Notes: generated from the sequence alone by a model not told the origin. Shown: positions 53,161 to 62,446, counted from the stretch's first letter. The stretch: DNA of 64,000 bases from Bacillota bacterium (GCA_022702935.2 JAKIML020000070.1:1-64000), one strand, 5' to 3'. Program-made: numbers and translations.

Positions 53161-53295
53161 TAAAAAACACCTCGAATTCCTCTCTTATAATCTTACCCAC
53201 TCCCGGAGATTTGTAAAGCGGGAATGTTAAACTTGCGAAGGTTCTGGAGAAACATGTTATAATGATGATAAATTTCATGCTTTCGAGGTGTTTGA

Positions 53296-54321
53296 ATGGC
53301 TGTTTCCATACGCGATGTGGCAAAGGCCGCAGGGGTCTCCATCTCCACGGTATCCAAGGTGATACACGATGCCCCCACCATTTCGGAGAAAACCAAGAAC
53401 CGTGTCAAAAAGGTTATGGAGGATCTTAGCTATTATCCCAACATCATTGCCAGAAGCTTTGCGCAGCAAAGTTCCTATACCATCGGCCTTATCATGAGTC
53501 TCCAAAGAGAGGACGCTTTCTTAAACCCCTATATTTACGAAATACTGGGGGGAATTGAGGAAGTGGCCCAAAAATACGGCTACTCCCTTTCCCTTATTAA
53601 TATGAATACTGTACTTAAGAATCCCAACGAGTTGGAAAGGCTCATGGTACAAAAAAGAGTGGACGGCCTTTTAGTTCATCTTGCCGGCTTTACTCCCGAG
53701 CTTAATGCCATCATTGAACGAAACAGCTTTCCCTGTGTTTTCATTGGAAAGCCTCAAATCAAGAGCCCCTGCCTCTATGTGGATATAGACAATATCAAGG
53801 CAGGGGAATTGGCCACCCGGCACTTAATCTCCAAGGGCGCCAAACGGATTGCCTTCATGGGTCAGAATATCCGGGCCAGCCTGACCAATATGCGCTTCTC
53901 GGGCTATCAGAAGGCTCTGAAGGATCATGGTCTTCCCTTTGTGGAACAGTATGTGAGTGACGTGGACGATGATTTTGATAAGATCCCCGCGCTCTGCGAA
54001 AGCCTCTTTTCGGGTGCTCAGGGTGGTCCGGAAAACCCAGACGGCCTGGTTTTTAACAGCAATTTTGTGGCCTTTTATGCCCTGAAAGCCCTTCAGAAAA
54101 TGCAGATCGCCATCCCCCGGGGCTTAAAGCTCATCACCTTCGACAACTATCCCTTTGCCCCCTATACCTCGCCTTCCTTAAGCGTTGTGGATATCGACGT
54201 GTTCGAGCTGGGGGTCCAATCCTGCAACCTGCTTCTGGATTGTCTGAAAAAGGAAACAGAGCCCCAGCCCATCATCCTTTCACCCACGGTGATTGAGAGG
54301 GAGTCGTCCCGGCAGGCATAA
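53296..54321 (+). CDS. LacI-family transcriptional regulator
   Basis: 341 residues. N-terminal LacI HTH (SIRDVAKAAGVSISTVSKVIHDAPTISEKTKNRV) with a hinge region, then a periplasmic-binding-protein-like domain (YTIGLIMSLQ near 62; GLVFNSNFVAFYALKAL; LKLITFDNYPFAPYTSPSLSVVDIDV near 278). The ligand is probably a sugar but cannot be named. GAGGTG precedes the ATG, and TATAAT lies 30-35 bases before it. No metabolic operon is adjacent, so the target is elsewhere or outside the window. Confidence 0.9.
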   Translation: MAVSIRDVAKAAGVSISTVSKVIHDAPTISEKTKNRVKKVMEDLSYYPNIIARSFAQQSSYTIGLIMSLQREDAFLNPYIYEILGGIEEVAQKYGYSLSLINMNTVLKNPNELERLMVQKRVDGLLVHLAGFTPELNAIIERNSFPCVFIGKPQIKSPCLYVDIDNIKAGELATRHLISKGAKRIAFMGQNIRASLTNMRFSGYQKALKDHGLPFVEQYVSDVDDDFDKIPALCESLFSGAQGGPENPDGLVFNSNFVAFYALKALQKMQIAIPRGLKLITFDNYPFAPYTSPSLSVVDIDVFELGVQSCNLLLDCLKKETEPQPIILSPTVIERESSRQA

Positions 54322-54462
54322 CCACTGTGGCACAGCTTTAAGCCGCTGCCATGGTTTCAGCCATAGCCAATGATCAAAAAATATCCCCCCAAATGTTGGA
54401 TTGCCAATCCTTCTTTGGGTTCATGCATTCTCCGGCCGTATTTTATCTCCATCCCCTGTAAT
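54322..54462. other. Convergent intergenic region
   Basis: About 140 bases between the LacI-type gene and the Tad-like operon end. An inverted repeat CCGGCCGTA (54432-54440) and TACGGCCGG (54464-54472) overlaps the stop of the last Tad-like gene. It has no T-run, so it is not a clear terminator. Confidence 0.45.
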
Positions 54463-55461
54463 TTACGGCCGGCAGTGGGTACAGGGATAATAGCCGTTTT
54501 GGGCCGCTTCATAGGCGTCGGTGAAATAGATCAGGGTATCGGATAAAAAGGTCGGATCCGTACTTATTACAGAATCAAAGTATTCACAGTCGGTTCGGCA
54601 ATACCAGAGACGGCTCTGATAGCTATAGCCCATCAAGGGCTCCTTTCTGATGATCCTGGCCCCACCCAGGGCATAGTGCTCATAGCGCCTTCCCATTAGG
54701 ACGGGAAAGCCCTGTGCAAAGGCCAGCATACCCTCATCGGTGAGTGCCCGCCTCCAATCGGCCTCATCAATGGCAGGAAAGTGAAAGCTGATAGAAAGGC
54801 TTCGTTGAAAGGCCCATTGATCATATTGGGCCATGTAATTCTCCATGGAGTTCTCAATGGAGCTTCTTACGGCTGCCAGCCTGAGATTCTCAAACATCCG
54901 GGCATCATTAAAAAAAGGTATGAAGGAAGCCAATTCCTGATAGGTTCCCTCATAGAGCTTTTGGTCAATCCGGTCATAGGCATAGACCGTATCCCCCAGG
55001 GTATAGCGCATCACATACCGATCAAGGAGGGTCTCACCCACATAATGCGCCTGAGGAAACCAGCCGTGGGAGATCTGAGTTTGCCCGTCAGCGTTTTTAA
55101 AGGCATGTAATGCGTAAAGGGTATAGCCATCATGCTGGAGAAAGAGAAGCACCGGAACGCAGGCCTCCACCCTTGCCTTTTGGACGTCACTCTGGGCGTT
55201 GAAGGCCACATAGAGGCTGTCAAAAAAGGTTTGGACCGCCATGGTTCTGGATAGTTCCAAATCGGTGCTGGCACTATAGGAGAGCCCCTGGCTATATTGC
55301 GTCATGGTCTGGGCCGCGTCCATGATGGCATTATCCACCACGGTGTCATAGTAATCGCGGAGCTTTAAATCCTCCCTGACCAGTCGGGTCTGCTGGGACA
55401 TAATAAACAAAAAGGGACACATGATCAAAGCCGCAAGGATGGCAAGGCTAGTCAGCTTCAT
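54463..55461 (-). CDS. Single-pass membrane protein of the Tad-like locus (332 residues)
   Basis: Not recognised beyond its architecture. An N-terminal hydrophobic segment (SLAILAALIMCPFLFIMS) is followed by a long extracytoplasmic domain; there is no typical prepilin cleavage site (G/A before a Phe or Glu at +5). The domain begins with helical LKLRDYYDTVVDNAIMDAAQTMTQY, similar in style to TadE/TadF minor pilins, and ends with cysteines (CRTDC near 290; PCTHC at the C-terminus) that could form disulfides. Overlaps the preceding gene by 14 bases, so translation is likely coupled. Last gene of the operon. Confidence 0.7.
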   Translation of the reverse strand: MKLTSLAILAALIMCPFLFIMSQQTRLVREDLKLRDYYDTVVDNAIMDAAQTMTQYSQGLSYSASTDLELSRTMAVQTFFDSLYVAFNAQSDVQKARVEACVPVLLFLQHDGYTLYALHAFKNADGQTQISHGWFPQAHYVGETLLDRYVMRYTLGDTVYAYDRIDQKLYEGTYQELASFIPFFNDARMFENLRLAAVRSSIENSMENYMAQYDQWAFQRSLSISFHFPAIDEADWRRALTDEGMLAFAQGFPVLMGRRYEHYALGGARIIRKEPLMGYSYQSRLWYCRTDCEYFDSVISTDPTFLSDTLIYFTDAYEAAQNGYYPCTHCRP

Positions 55462-56002
55462 TTCTCACCATCCCCCCTGCGCGCACAAAAATGGTGGGTG
55501 TCTGGGAATCGGAAAACAGGATCATATCCCGTAAGGACGCCGCCATGGTCTTTCCCTTATTCCTGACCTCTACAAACAACAGGTCCCCTGCACTCATGAC
55601 ATAATACCGCCTTTTGTCAAGGGCTGACAGACCTGAGCCCGGCGGAAAAAGCACTTGAAGAATATCGGCTTCATGGGTGCCCCGTCGGATGATATCATAC
55701 TCCCCCGTGAAGGTAAGCACACCACCCATCTCCTTATATACAGGGATGACCGAACGATGGATATGGGAGATTTTAATCTCATAGAAATTGCCCGTGGCGT
55801 TCAACCGATCAAGGAATTCCGAGTACATATTGGGGGTGATATAGCCCGTATCCCTGCAGGCATCCACAAAGCGATTGCATTCGGCCAACACCACGCTGTA
55901 GGCAATATCGTCCTGCCTGTCCAGCAGGCTCATCATGGGTGCCAGGAAGAGCAGAAAGGCACAGAGAAGAAAGGCTAAAACCTTCCAAAGGACATTTTCC
56001 AT
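55448..56002 (-). CDS. Single-pass membrane protein of the Tad-like locus (184 residues)
   Basis: N-terminal membrane segment (VLWKVLAFLLCAFLLFLAPMMSLL) followed by an extracytoplasmic part with SVVLAECNRFVDACRDTGYITPNMYSEFLDRLNATGNFYEI, a pattern seen in clostridial Tad-locus minor pilin-like proteins, though I cannot name a family. AAGGAG precedes the ATG. It overlaps the next gene and shares its transcript. Probably a minor pilin or assembly component. Confidence 0.7.
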   Translation of the reverse strand: MENVLWKVLAFLLCAFLLFLAPMMSLLDRQDDIAYSVVLAECNRFVDACRDTGYITPNMYSEFLDRLNATGNFYEIKISHIHRSVIPVYKEMGGVLTFTGEYDIIRRGTHEADILQVLFPPGSGLSALDKRRYYVMSAGDLLFVEVRNKGKTMAASLRDMILFSDSQTPTIFVRAGGMVRNEAD

Positions 56003-56011
56003 AAAGACTCC

Positions 56012-56470
56012 TTAAGGACTACCGGTATAATTCAGCACAAGAACCCGCCCTTGATTATCGGTCTCATGGGTGCATTGAAAAACCGTCCCGGGGACAAGGC
56101 TTTCCAGGTCGACCTCCTCGGCCCTGATGCCATTGACCCGGATTTCCACCTGAATTGCATCAGTACCCATGGCGGCCGGTGTGGGAGAAAGATCATTAAA
56201 AACTTGGGATACGGCATAGAGGTCCGACAGCATCCGGGCCTCCTGTCGCTCCTTGGCCTTAAGAACCTGAAAAACCACTTCCTCATAGGTTACGCCCTGG
56301 CTCATGCCCACCTTTTCCAGGGAGACCAGCTTGTCCTCTTGAACCAGGTGCTCATGGCCTGCGATATAGCGCTGAAATTCCTCATAATGGCTGAAGAACA
56401 AGGACAGGGCTATGAGGCACAGTATAAGACCCGTTCCCAGGTATAACGCCTTTTCCAGATTTTTGTTCAT
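56012..56470 (-). CDS. Single-pass membrane protein of the Tad-like locus (152 residues)
   Basis: N-terminus NLEKALYLGTGLILCLIALSLFF is hydrophobic, and its NLxKAL start is shared with the upstream protein (56473-57051), suggesting the two are paralogues. The rest (about 115 residues) is hydrophilic and presumably outside the membrane. No prepilin peptidase site is evident. GGAA lies upstream of the ATG; the preceding gene ends 2 bases away. Confidence 0.7.
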   Translation of the reverse strand: MNKNLEKALYLGTGLILCLIALSLFFSHYEEFQRYIAGHEHLVQEDKLVSLEKVGMSQGVTYEEVVFQVLKAKERQEARMLSDLYAVSQVFNDLSPTPAAMGTDAIQVEIRVNGIRAEEVDLESLVPGTVFQCTHETDNQGRVLVLNYTGSP

Positions 56471-56472
56471 GG

Positions 56473-57051
56473 CTATTCCAATTGGGCAAAGATGATGCCC
56501 CGAATGACCTGATTGGTGTCATAAATCAGATGGGCCCTGAAATTCCCCGAGGGATTAATATAAAGGGACGGAAGATTGGGGTTCTCTGCATCCCTTCTTG
56601 CCGCATTCTGAACTGACTTGCTCACCGTGCTCAGCAGATTGCCGCTGCCGCCTGACAGGATGATGTTTCGGTCACTGACAGACAGGGACCCTGTTGTACT
56701 GGAGATATAGGCGTTGTAACTGGAAAGGCTCAAACCCGTATTGGTATCGGGGTTGAGATTGGTAGAACGTCCTGAGTTCTTGCCCAGAGGAGCAACAAAT
56801 ATAATGATTTCACCGCTTCTGTCCGTATAGTAATCCAGTGCGGCCAGCACATCCCCTCCGGTTACTTCCTTTCCATTGAACTTGCTGAATTCACTCTCCA
56901 GCATCCCCTGAGCCACCGAGCCAATACGCTCGTTGCCCGCAGCGGCCACATCCTTCATACCGCCAAAAATACTGAGGCCGATAGTGACCACGGCAATAAA
57001 AAGCAAGATGGAGACACCAATCCAAAGCGCTTTTGACAAATTGCCATCCAT
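56473..57051 (-). CDS. Pilin-like single-pass membrane protein of the Tad-like locus (192 residues)
   Basis: N-terminus NLSKALWIGVSILLFIAVVTIGLSIFGGM is hydrophobic, followed by a Ser/Asn/Gly-rich extracytoplasmic domain (GLSLSSYNAYISSTTGSLSVSDRNI). The shared NLxKAL start with the next gene suggests a common origin. Could be the main surface subunit. There is no Flp-type GxxxxE cleavage motif. GGAGGA precedes the ATG. Confidence 0.7.
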   Translation of the reverse strand: MDGNLSKALWIGVSILLFIAVVTIGLSIFGGMKDVAAAGNERIGSVAQGMLESEFSKFNGKEVTGGDVLAALDYYTDRSGEIIIFVAPLGKNSGRSTNLNPDTNTGLSLSSYNAYISSTTGSLSVSDRNIILSGGSGNLLSTVSKSVQNAARRDAENPNLPSLYINPSGNFRAHLIYDTNQVIRGIIFAQLE

Positions 57052-57096
57052 ATACTGATCCTCCTTTTCAGGTTGATAAAACTGGACTTTGAACCA

Positions 57097-59127
57097 CTAG
57101 AATTGTGAAAGCTGTTTATAAAAAGCCGAAAGGCTTTCCAAGCCCGTAACAATCATAGGAATAATCAGATAAAGCACCATTAAGGCATAGAGCGGAAGAA
57201 AGCCAATCATATTGCCCAAATTCTTTCGTTTCTCCACAATCCGCTCATTGCTCTCTTTTCGTGATTGGCTGTTGAAGGCCATCTCGTTTTCCAGCTCCTC
57301 AAAGGCCCTGGCCACCCCCAAGTCCTCACAGGCTAACTGAAGATTGTCCACAAGGCTGATAAAGGGCGGAAAAGCCACATCCTCCTTAAGCTCCTCCAAG
57401 GCCTTGGACTGTCCCGAACTGAAATTGGACAGGCATTTTTGCAGGGGGTCCTTAAAATGTACCGAAAAAGTCTCCATCCACTCCAAGATCTCCTCCACAT
57501 GTACACGATTCATATGCATGAGCATGAGAATAATGGTCTGGAACTGGGAGATCTCCTCCTCCATATCAATTTTGCGGACCCTGGCCAAAAACATCAGATT
57601 CCAGATTGGAATGGTATAACCCACACCAAAAAAGGCAAAGCAAATGATAAGATGCCACCACCAGAAGATATTGGATCGCAGGGCGTTGAGCTTGCCCCGG
57701 ATTCTTTCCACCGCGACCTTGGCCTCAGCACTGTCCAGAACGCCATTCTGACTCACCGCCTCATAAATCTCTGCTTCACTGGCGTCAGACCTGAGTTTTT
57801 CAATGACCATGCGATCAGCATCAGCAATAGCCTGGAGCTTGGCATATTCTTCCTCGGACAGTTTTCCTCCCAAAAAGCCCTGGGGCATTTGGGGCATGTA
57901 CAGGATGGCATGGCGGGAATAGGCATTGAGCCCCAGAATCAGCCCCAGACTCAGAAAGAAGCATGCCACACCATAGATAAGCCGTCGCGCACACAGGGTA
58001 TAGCAATTAAGCGGAGCCATGGCGCTCTTTATCAGCTCGGTAAGCCTGTTATATTCACGGGTGTACCCGGGAGGCACCAGGCGGTCAACCAGCCTGTAAA
58101 GTCCGGCCGAATAAAGCCTTTGCTCCAGCGTTTTGCCGCCTAATCCTCCCCTTGTCCCCTTCTCGAAGCACTGCAGCCTTCGCAGGGTCATATAGGCGCC
58201 TATGGTAATGATGAGGGTAAAGATGGCCAGAACAATGCCCAGTTTACTGGCATAAAAGCTTTCAAGGGGAGTAAAGCTTTCACAGGCCCAGTTCTTCAGA
58301 GGTTTTATGCAAAACAGCGGAACCAAAGCAATGAAATTAAGGCTTTTAAGGGCGTATTTGAGCTTCTCCCGTTTATAGATCTCAGCCTTGATCTCATTTC
58401 CTAAATAGGCCATACAGCGTACAAAGACCGAGCCCCCCTGAATCTGGGTATCCCCATATTCCTTGGTAATGTAGAGGATACCGGCCAGCATCTTAAGATA
58501 TTTGTTGGGTGCCGTTTCATAATAGCGCTCCAGCTCGGTCTCCATGTCCGAGGCGGTCAGTATATCATTGATCCGTTCGGCCTGGGTATAAATCTCAAAG
58601 CTTCCTTTTTGATTGAGCAAATCACAGGCTTCATAATTGGCATCCTCCACCGACTTCTGCTCATAGTATTTGTGGCGCAGGACCTCCAGATAGTAAACCT
58701 GCTGTTTAAGGAGCCTTGTTTGAAGGTTATGGATGAAGATCTCCACAGCGGTATCGCCAATGAAGGACAGAAGACCGGCAAAGAGGATGAACAAAAAGAT
58801 ATCTCTGGTGATGAACCAGAAGGCCATCAAAAGTCCAAGAAAGACGGACAATGTTATGATAAGCAGGCTCACAGCCCGCTTTCGCAGGACCTTTTCGTCC
58901 GAATCGCTATATACCTCCAGCCTTTTGCGTATTTTCAGGAGAAGACTGCGCAAAACGGGAATGTTCAGAATCTTGCCGTAGAGACTGATGGCCAGGGTCG
59001 AACCAAGACGGCTGTTGTCCTTAAGATTTCTTGCGGCGGACTGCTTTTTTGTCAGCCTGACAGCCAACAGGCACAGGAAAACGGCAAGGGTCAGGCACCC
59101 TATTCCTATCCATCCATATGCCTTCAT
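57097..59127 (-). CDS. Long TadB-TadC-like inner membrane platform protein
   Basis: 676 residues with about seven or eight hydrophobic segments: near 5-23, 86-124 (a pair), 260-275, 293-312, 383-405, 497-525 and 645-665. The C-terminal half has a type II secretion F-domain pattern (FQTIILMLMHMNRVHVEEILEWMETFSVHFKDPL; FEELENEMAF). The N-terminal half shows a comparable layout of two membrane segments, a cytoplasmic helical domain and two further segments. In most Tad loci TadB and TadC are separate, about 300 residues each, so this looks like a fusion or an unusually long single platform. GGTGGTG precedes the ATG; it directly follows the ATPase gene. Confidence 0.75.
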   Translation of the reverse strand: MKAYGWIGIGCLTLAVFLCLLAVRLTKKQSAARNLKDNSRLGSTLAISLYGKILNIPVLRSLLLKIRKRLEVYSDSDEKVLRKRAVSLLIITLSVFLGLLMAFWFITRDIFLFILFAGLLSFIGDTAVEIFIHNLQTRLLKQQVYYLEVLRHKYYEQKSVEDANYEACDLLNQKGSFEIYTQAERINDILTASDMETELERYYETAPNKYLKMLAGILYITKEYGDTQIQGGSVFVRCMAYLGNEIKAEIYKREKLKYALKSLNFIALVPLFCIKPLKNWACESFTPLESFYASKLGIVLAIFTLIITIGAYMTLRRLQCFEKGTRGGLGGKTLEQRLYSAGLYRLVDRLVPPGYTREYNRLTELIKSAMAPLNCYTLCARRLIYGVACFFLSLGLILGLNAYSRHAILYMPQMPQGFLGGKLSEEEYAKLQAIADADRMVIEKLRSDASEAEIYEAVSQNGVLDSAEAKVAVERIRGKLNALRSNIFWWWHLIICFAFFGVGYTIPIWNLMFLARVRKIDMEEEISQFQTIILMLMHMNRVHVEEILEWMETFSVHFKDPLQKCLSNFSSGQSKALEELKEDVAFPPFISLVDNLQLACEDLGVARAFEELENEMAFNSQSRKESNERIVEKRKNLGNMIGFLPLYALMVLYLIIPMIVTGLESLSAFYKQLSQF

Positions 59128-60990
59128 TCACACCACCTGCCTGCCAAAGAACTTTTCCAGATAGGCCTCAAAGGCTTTAGCATCGGTATGGGTCATGGCC
59201 TGCTTCATCTTTCGTACCCGCTCCTCACTGATGGGGTTCACCGCTACATAGCTGCCATCCTTAAATTCAATGATATTGCGGGTTTCAAAAGTCTTTCTGT
59301 CAGTCATGCGCCGATAGTATTCCGCCGAGGTCTCCATAAAGGAGGCAGCCCGCTCCGGGAGTGTGTCCTTATCAAGATAATCCGTAGGATAGGGAAGCTC
59401 GGGCGCGGGCACAATCTCAGTAATTCGTTCAATATAGCGCTTTCCCCGATAATCCCTGGTCAGGTGAATATCAAAATCCAGCACCGAAACCACCTGCTGC
59501 TCGGCAATCTTCTCATTGTTAAACATCTCGCACTTTAAAAGGGAGTTGCGCAAAGAATAGATGAGATCCCGGGTTGTCTTGGCATGATGGGTAAACAGTG
59601 TAAACAGGGAGGCCACCTGTGCCATTTGTATCATCCAGGCTGCAACAGGATCGGTGGCCACCTCACCGAGAATATTGACGCTTCCGTCGGTTTTCTTTTG
59701 GATATCCAGCCCCTGCTGCCCCGATATATTCTCTGTCTCCTTAAAGGTCAGAATGTTCCGGTGAGGATACAGACTTCTTAAGTTCAGCTCGAAGGCCATC
59801 TCCTGGATTCTTAAGGTCAGGGAGGCGTAAATATGCCCTATCATGGCCATGAGCAAAGTAGTTTTCCCGCTTCCCTGCTGTCCGGTAATGGCAGTAATCA
59901 TGCCGCCCTTGGCCAGGTATTTGATGAGGTTGACAGGCAGCTCAGCCTGAGGGTCCTGAATCAGCGTTTCCAGGGTGACATTCTTAATATGAAACTTTCG
60001 GACAAAGAAGGCCCAGGATTCCGAAAAAGGCGGGCGCACCACCAGAATACGGCTGCCATCCTTCATTTCGTTAACCCTGTACCCCGTATTCTCAGAAAGT
60101 TGACCGCCGCGGTTATACCGGTAGATAATTTGGCAGACTCTTCTCAGCTCCTGTTCATTTTCAAAGCCCAAAAAGTCCAGCTTTATGGATTTTCCTTTGA
60201 AGAATATCCAAACACTTTCATAATTTCGTTCCATGCGCCGAATCTTTTCCTGCAGTCCCTGAATGTTCTTGGCCATAAAATCATGTGTGATGCCCGACAC
60301 CCCCGCCGATACCCCGTCAATGTTCATATCCCGGATTTCATCAATGACACCCAGGCCCTTATATCGTTCATAGACAAGCTGGGTAATGATCTCAAGGCGT
60401 TCCTCCTTGGACAGGATAAAGCCTTCCTTCTCATAAATGGCATCAATCTCTTCCTTGGTGATAACAAAGGCCTGTTCATTCTCTGAAATGGGCTTAAGCT
60501 CGTCCAAATGGTAGGTCTCAATAAGATGGGTCAGGGCGTCAAAGCCATGGTCTTTTTTCAGCATGTGCAGGATAATGGCAAACTTATCTCTGGTGCTTAG
60601 AAGATACGGGTTGTGAAAGGGAATAATGCTGTTGATACGTTCACTGGGAATATAGGACAATAAAATATCATAGATAAAGGCTTTGACAAACTGCTTATCC
60701 TCAATGGAGCCATGCATGCAGCTTTTTAAAGCCTTTTTGAGCTCGGCACGCTTATTGGCCTGCTTCTTAAACTCCACTTCGTTGAGGCCCAGCTCATAGA
60801 GATTGGTTCGGGTAATAGCATTGATGCAGTCCTTGACATGCTCAATAAGACCGGGGACTGTGAACCTTTGCGGATCCTCCTCCTGCTCCCGATTTGATGG
60901 ATACCTTCTGGCCCTGAGAAAAAAGTACAGGAAGGTGACCAGGGCCAATATGATGATGAGAATAATGAGCAGATTCAAAAATGCTGGCAC
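59128..60990 (-). CDS. TadA/CpaF-type secretion ATPase with N-terminal membrane anchor
   Basis: 620-residue motor ATPase of the type II/IV secretion superfamily. Walker A GQQGSGKTT near residue 370, Walker B region NILGEVATDPVAAW near 436-450 and FTHHAKT near 464. Unusually, residues 5-25 (LNLLIILIIILALVTFLYFF) form a membrane segment; typical TadA proteins are cytosolic. Starts at GTG (60990), overlapping the stop of the preceding gene, with GAGGGGTG upstream at long spacing. Powers assembly through the TadB-TadC-like platform that follows. Confidence 0.85.
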   Translation of the reverse strand: MPAFLNLLIILIIILALVTFLYFFLRARRYPSNREQEEDPQRFTVPGLIEHVKDCINAITRTNLYELGLNEVEFKKQANKRAELKKALKSCMHGSIEDKQFVKAFIYDILLSYIPSERINSIIPFHNPYLLSTRDKFAIILHMLKKDHGFDALTHLIETYHLDELKPISENEQAFVITKEEIDAIYEKEGFILSKEERLEIITQLVYERYKGLGVIDEIRDMNIDGVSAGVSGITHDFMAKNIQGLQEKIRRMERNYESVWIFFKGKSIKLDFLGFENEQELRRVCQIIYRYNRGGQLSENTGYRVNEMKDGSRILVVRPPFSESWAFFVRKFHIKNVTLETLIQDPQAELPVNLIKYLAKGGMITAITGQQGSGKTTLLMAMIGHIYASLTLRIQEMAFELNLRSLYPHRNILTFKETENISGQQGLDIQKKTDGSVNILGEVATDPVAAWMIQMAQVASLFTLFTHHAKTTRDLIYSLRNSLLKCEMFNNEKIAEQQVVSVLDFDIHLTRDYRGKRYIERITEIVPAPELPYPTDYLDKDTLPERAASFMETSAEYYRRMTDRKTFETRNIIEFKDGSYVAVNPISEERVRKMKQAMTHTDAKAFEAYLEKFFGRQVV

Positions 60991-61794
60991 TTACTGCGCA
61001 CACCCCTCAAGCACAAAATCACATAATTGCCCCAGGCAGTCCAGAAACTCCCGCTCCTCTCCCCGCCGGGCATTATGGTAATAAGCCACGAAATCAAAGG
61101 CCCTGCCCTGATTGAGGGCATCGGCAAAACGCACATTATTAGGCAGTACAAACACAGACTTGGGATTCAGTCCGTAGCTTCGGGCGAGATTGCCCCTGGT
61201 GGCCGAAGCCTGTTTTTCGTATCGGGTCAGTACATAGGCACAGCGTTTCTCTTTAATCACCCGATTGTTCTCCATGAGACTTTGAAAATCATCCAGAAGA
61301 AACCGATTCTGGTTCATGCAAAAGACAATGATATCCGAGCCTTCAAGAATGCTTCGGCTCAATGTCTCTGTCAATCCGCTGTGCACATCAATAAGCACTA
61401 AATCATAGAACTGGCGGGCACTCTCAAAAATATCGAGCAAAAGTTCCTTGTCCTCATCACCGGGCCGCTCCTTCTTGGCGGTGCCCACCAGGATATCCAG
61501 TCGATGGTTCTTAAGCAGCGAATAAGTATAGTCGGTGATCATCTCAGGTCTCAGCCTTCCATTACGCACAAGCCGTACGAGGGCATCCATGCCTTGATTG
61601 CTGAAGCTGGGCAAGGTCTGTTCAAGCTGTCCCGTCTGCTTGAAAAAATAGCCCTCCAGAGCACTTCGCTCAAAATGGTTGTGCGCCACTAGGGTTTTGT
61701 AGGCGGTTTTTTGTGCTATCATGGAGGCCAGTGCTGCTGTGGTAGCACTGGTGGCAGCCTGGCCATGCATGTTGGACCAAAGCGCTATTTGCAT
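60991..61794 (-). CDS. TadZ/CpaE-like ParA-fold protein with no P-loop
   Basis: 267 residues with a ParA/MinD-like fold: IALWSNMHG..., then FYDLVLIDVHSGLTETLSRSILEGSDIIVFCMNQN near 128-162. Where an active enzyme has KGGxGKT, this has MHGQAATSATT, so ATP hydrolysis is unlikely. TadZ proteins place Tad machines at the cell pole and often have degenerate nucleotide sites. AAAGGATG precedes the ATG. Directly upstream of the TadA-like gene. Confidence 0.75.
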   Translation of the reverse strand: MQIALWSNMHGQAATSATTAALASMIAQKTAYKTLVAHNHFERSALEGYFFKQTGQLEQTLPSFSNQGMDALVRLVRNGRLRPEMITDYTYSLLKNHRLDILVGTAKKERPGDEDKELLLDIFESARQFYDLVLIDVHSGLTETLSRSILEGSDIIVFCMNQNRFLLDDFQSLMENNRVIKEKRCAYVLTRYEKQASATRGNLARSYGLNPKSVFVLPNNVRFADALNQGRAFDFVAYYHNARRGEEREFLDCLGQLCDFVLEGCAQ

Positions 61795-61795
61795 C

Positions 61796-62446
61796 CTATT
61801 TCATCCTTTCGGCCTTCTTGATAAGGCTTTTGATCACCTTGGCATCAAGCTGGAAAAGACGCTGAATCAACTCCCGAAGCGCTGCTTTATAGGATGGTGT
61901 CAGTGTTTTTATTAAAAGCCGGTCAGAAAACTGGGTTTCCAGCATGGCTGCCTGATTGGATTCCTCAAAGTACAAGGGATAGCTCTCCTCCAGCTTTGTG
62001 AAGCTTGGAACGCTTCTTTCCCAGAAGAGATCCAGATACCGTTTATTGACCTTGCTAAACTCCAACAGGTTTAAGTAGATGATCTTAATCTCCAGAGTGG
62101 GATGAACCCAGGAGAAAGCTCCCGCCAATTTTACACACTGCTCCAGATAATGGCGGGATGGTTCACAAAGGGCAACAGCTTGAAATCCCTCGGCAAGAGG
62201 AAGATATTCCTCCAGGTCAAGCAGGTTGTAATCCTCGGGCTTAAGCGCCTGATCCAGCCCCTCCTCCTTGTTGAATTGATGGATTTCAACACCGCAGTAA
62301 TCGTAGACCGTGTCAGTGATGTCCCCATAATGATAGGGAACTGTTGAAAATATCCGCGTCCTGTGATGTGCCATGAGAATCTTAGCCATGGTCAGGATGA
62401 AAAATCGCTTGGCTTCTGTACTTGTCCCTAAAAAAGCAATGGTCAT
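61796..62446 (-). CDS. Second TadZ-like protein with degenerate nucleotide site
   Basis: 216 residues from the ATG at 62446, which has AGGAGGA upstream; the frame to 62539 overlaps the preceding gene and is not needed. Begins MTIAFLGTSTEAKRFFIL, in the position of the ParA P-loop but without Lys-Thr. The rest is alpha/beta-like (NLLDLEEYLPLAEGFQAVALCEPSR) with no recognised domain. Lies between the SAF protein and the other TadZ-like gene, 1 base from the latter. Confidence 0.65.
   Translation of the reverse strand: MTIAFLGTSTEAKRFFILTMAKILMAHHRTRIFSTVPYHYGDITDTVYDYCGVEIHQFNKEEGLDQALKPEDYNLLDLEEYLPLAEGFQAVALCEPSRHYLEQCVKLAGAFSWVHPTLEIKIIYLNLLEFSKVNKRYLDLFWERSVPSFTKLEESYPLYFEESNQAAMLETQFSDRLLIKTLTPSYKAALRELIQRLFQLDAKVIKSLIKKAERMK

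Noticed and set aside
54432-54472. CCGGCCGTA inverted repeat as a terminator of the Tad-like operon
   Set aside because: Loop over 20 bases and no T-run on either side.
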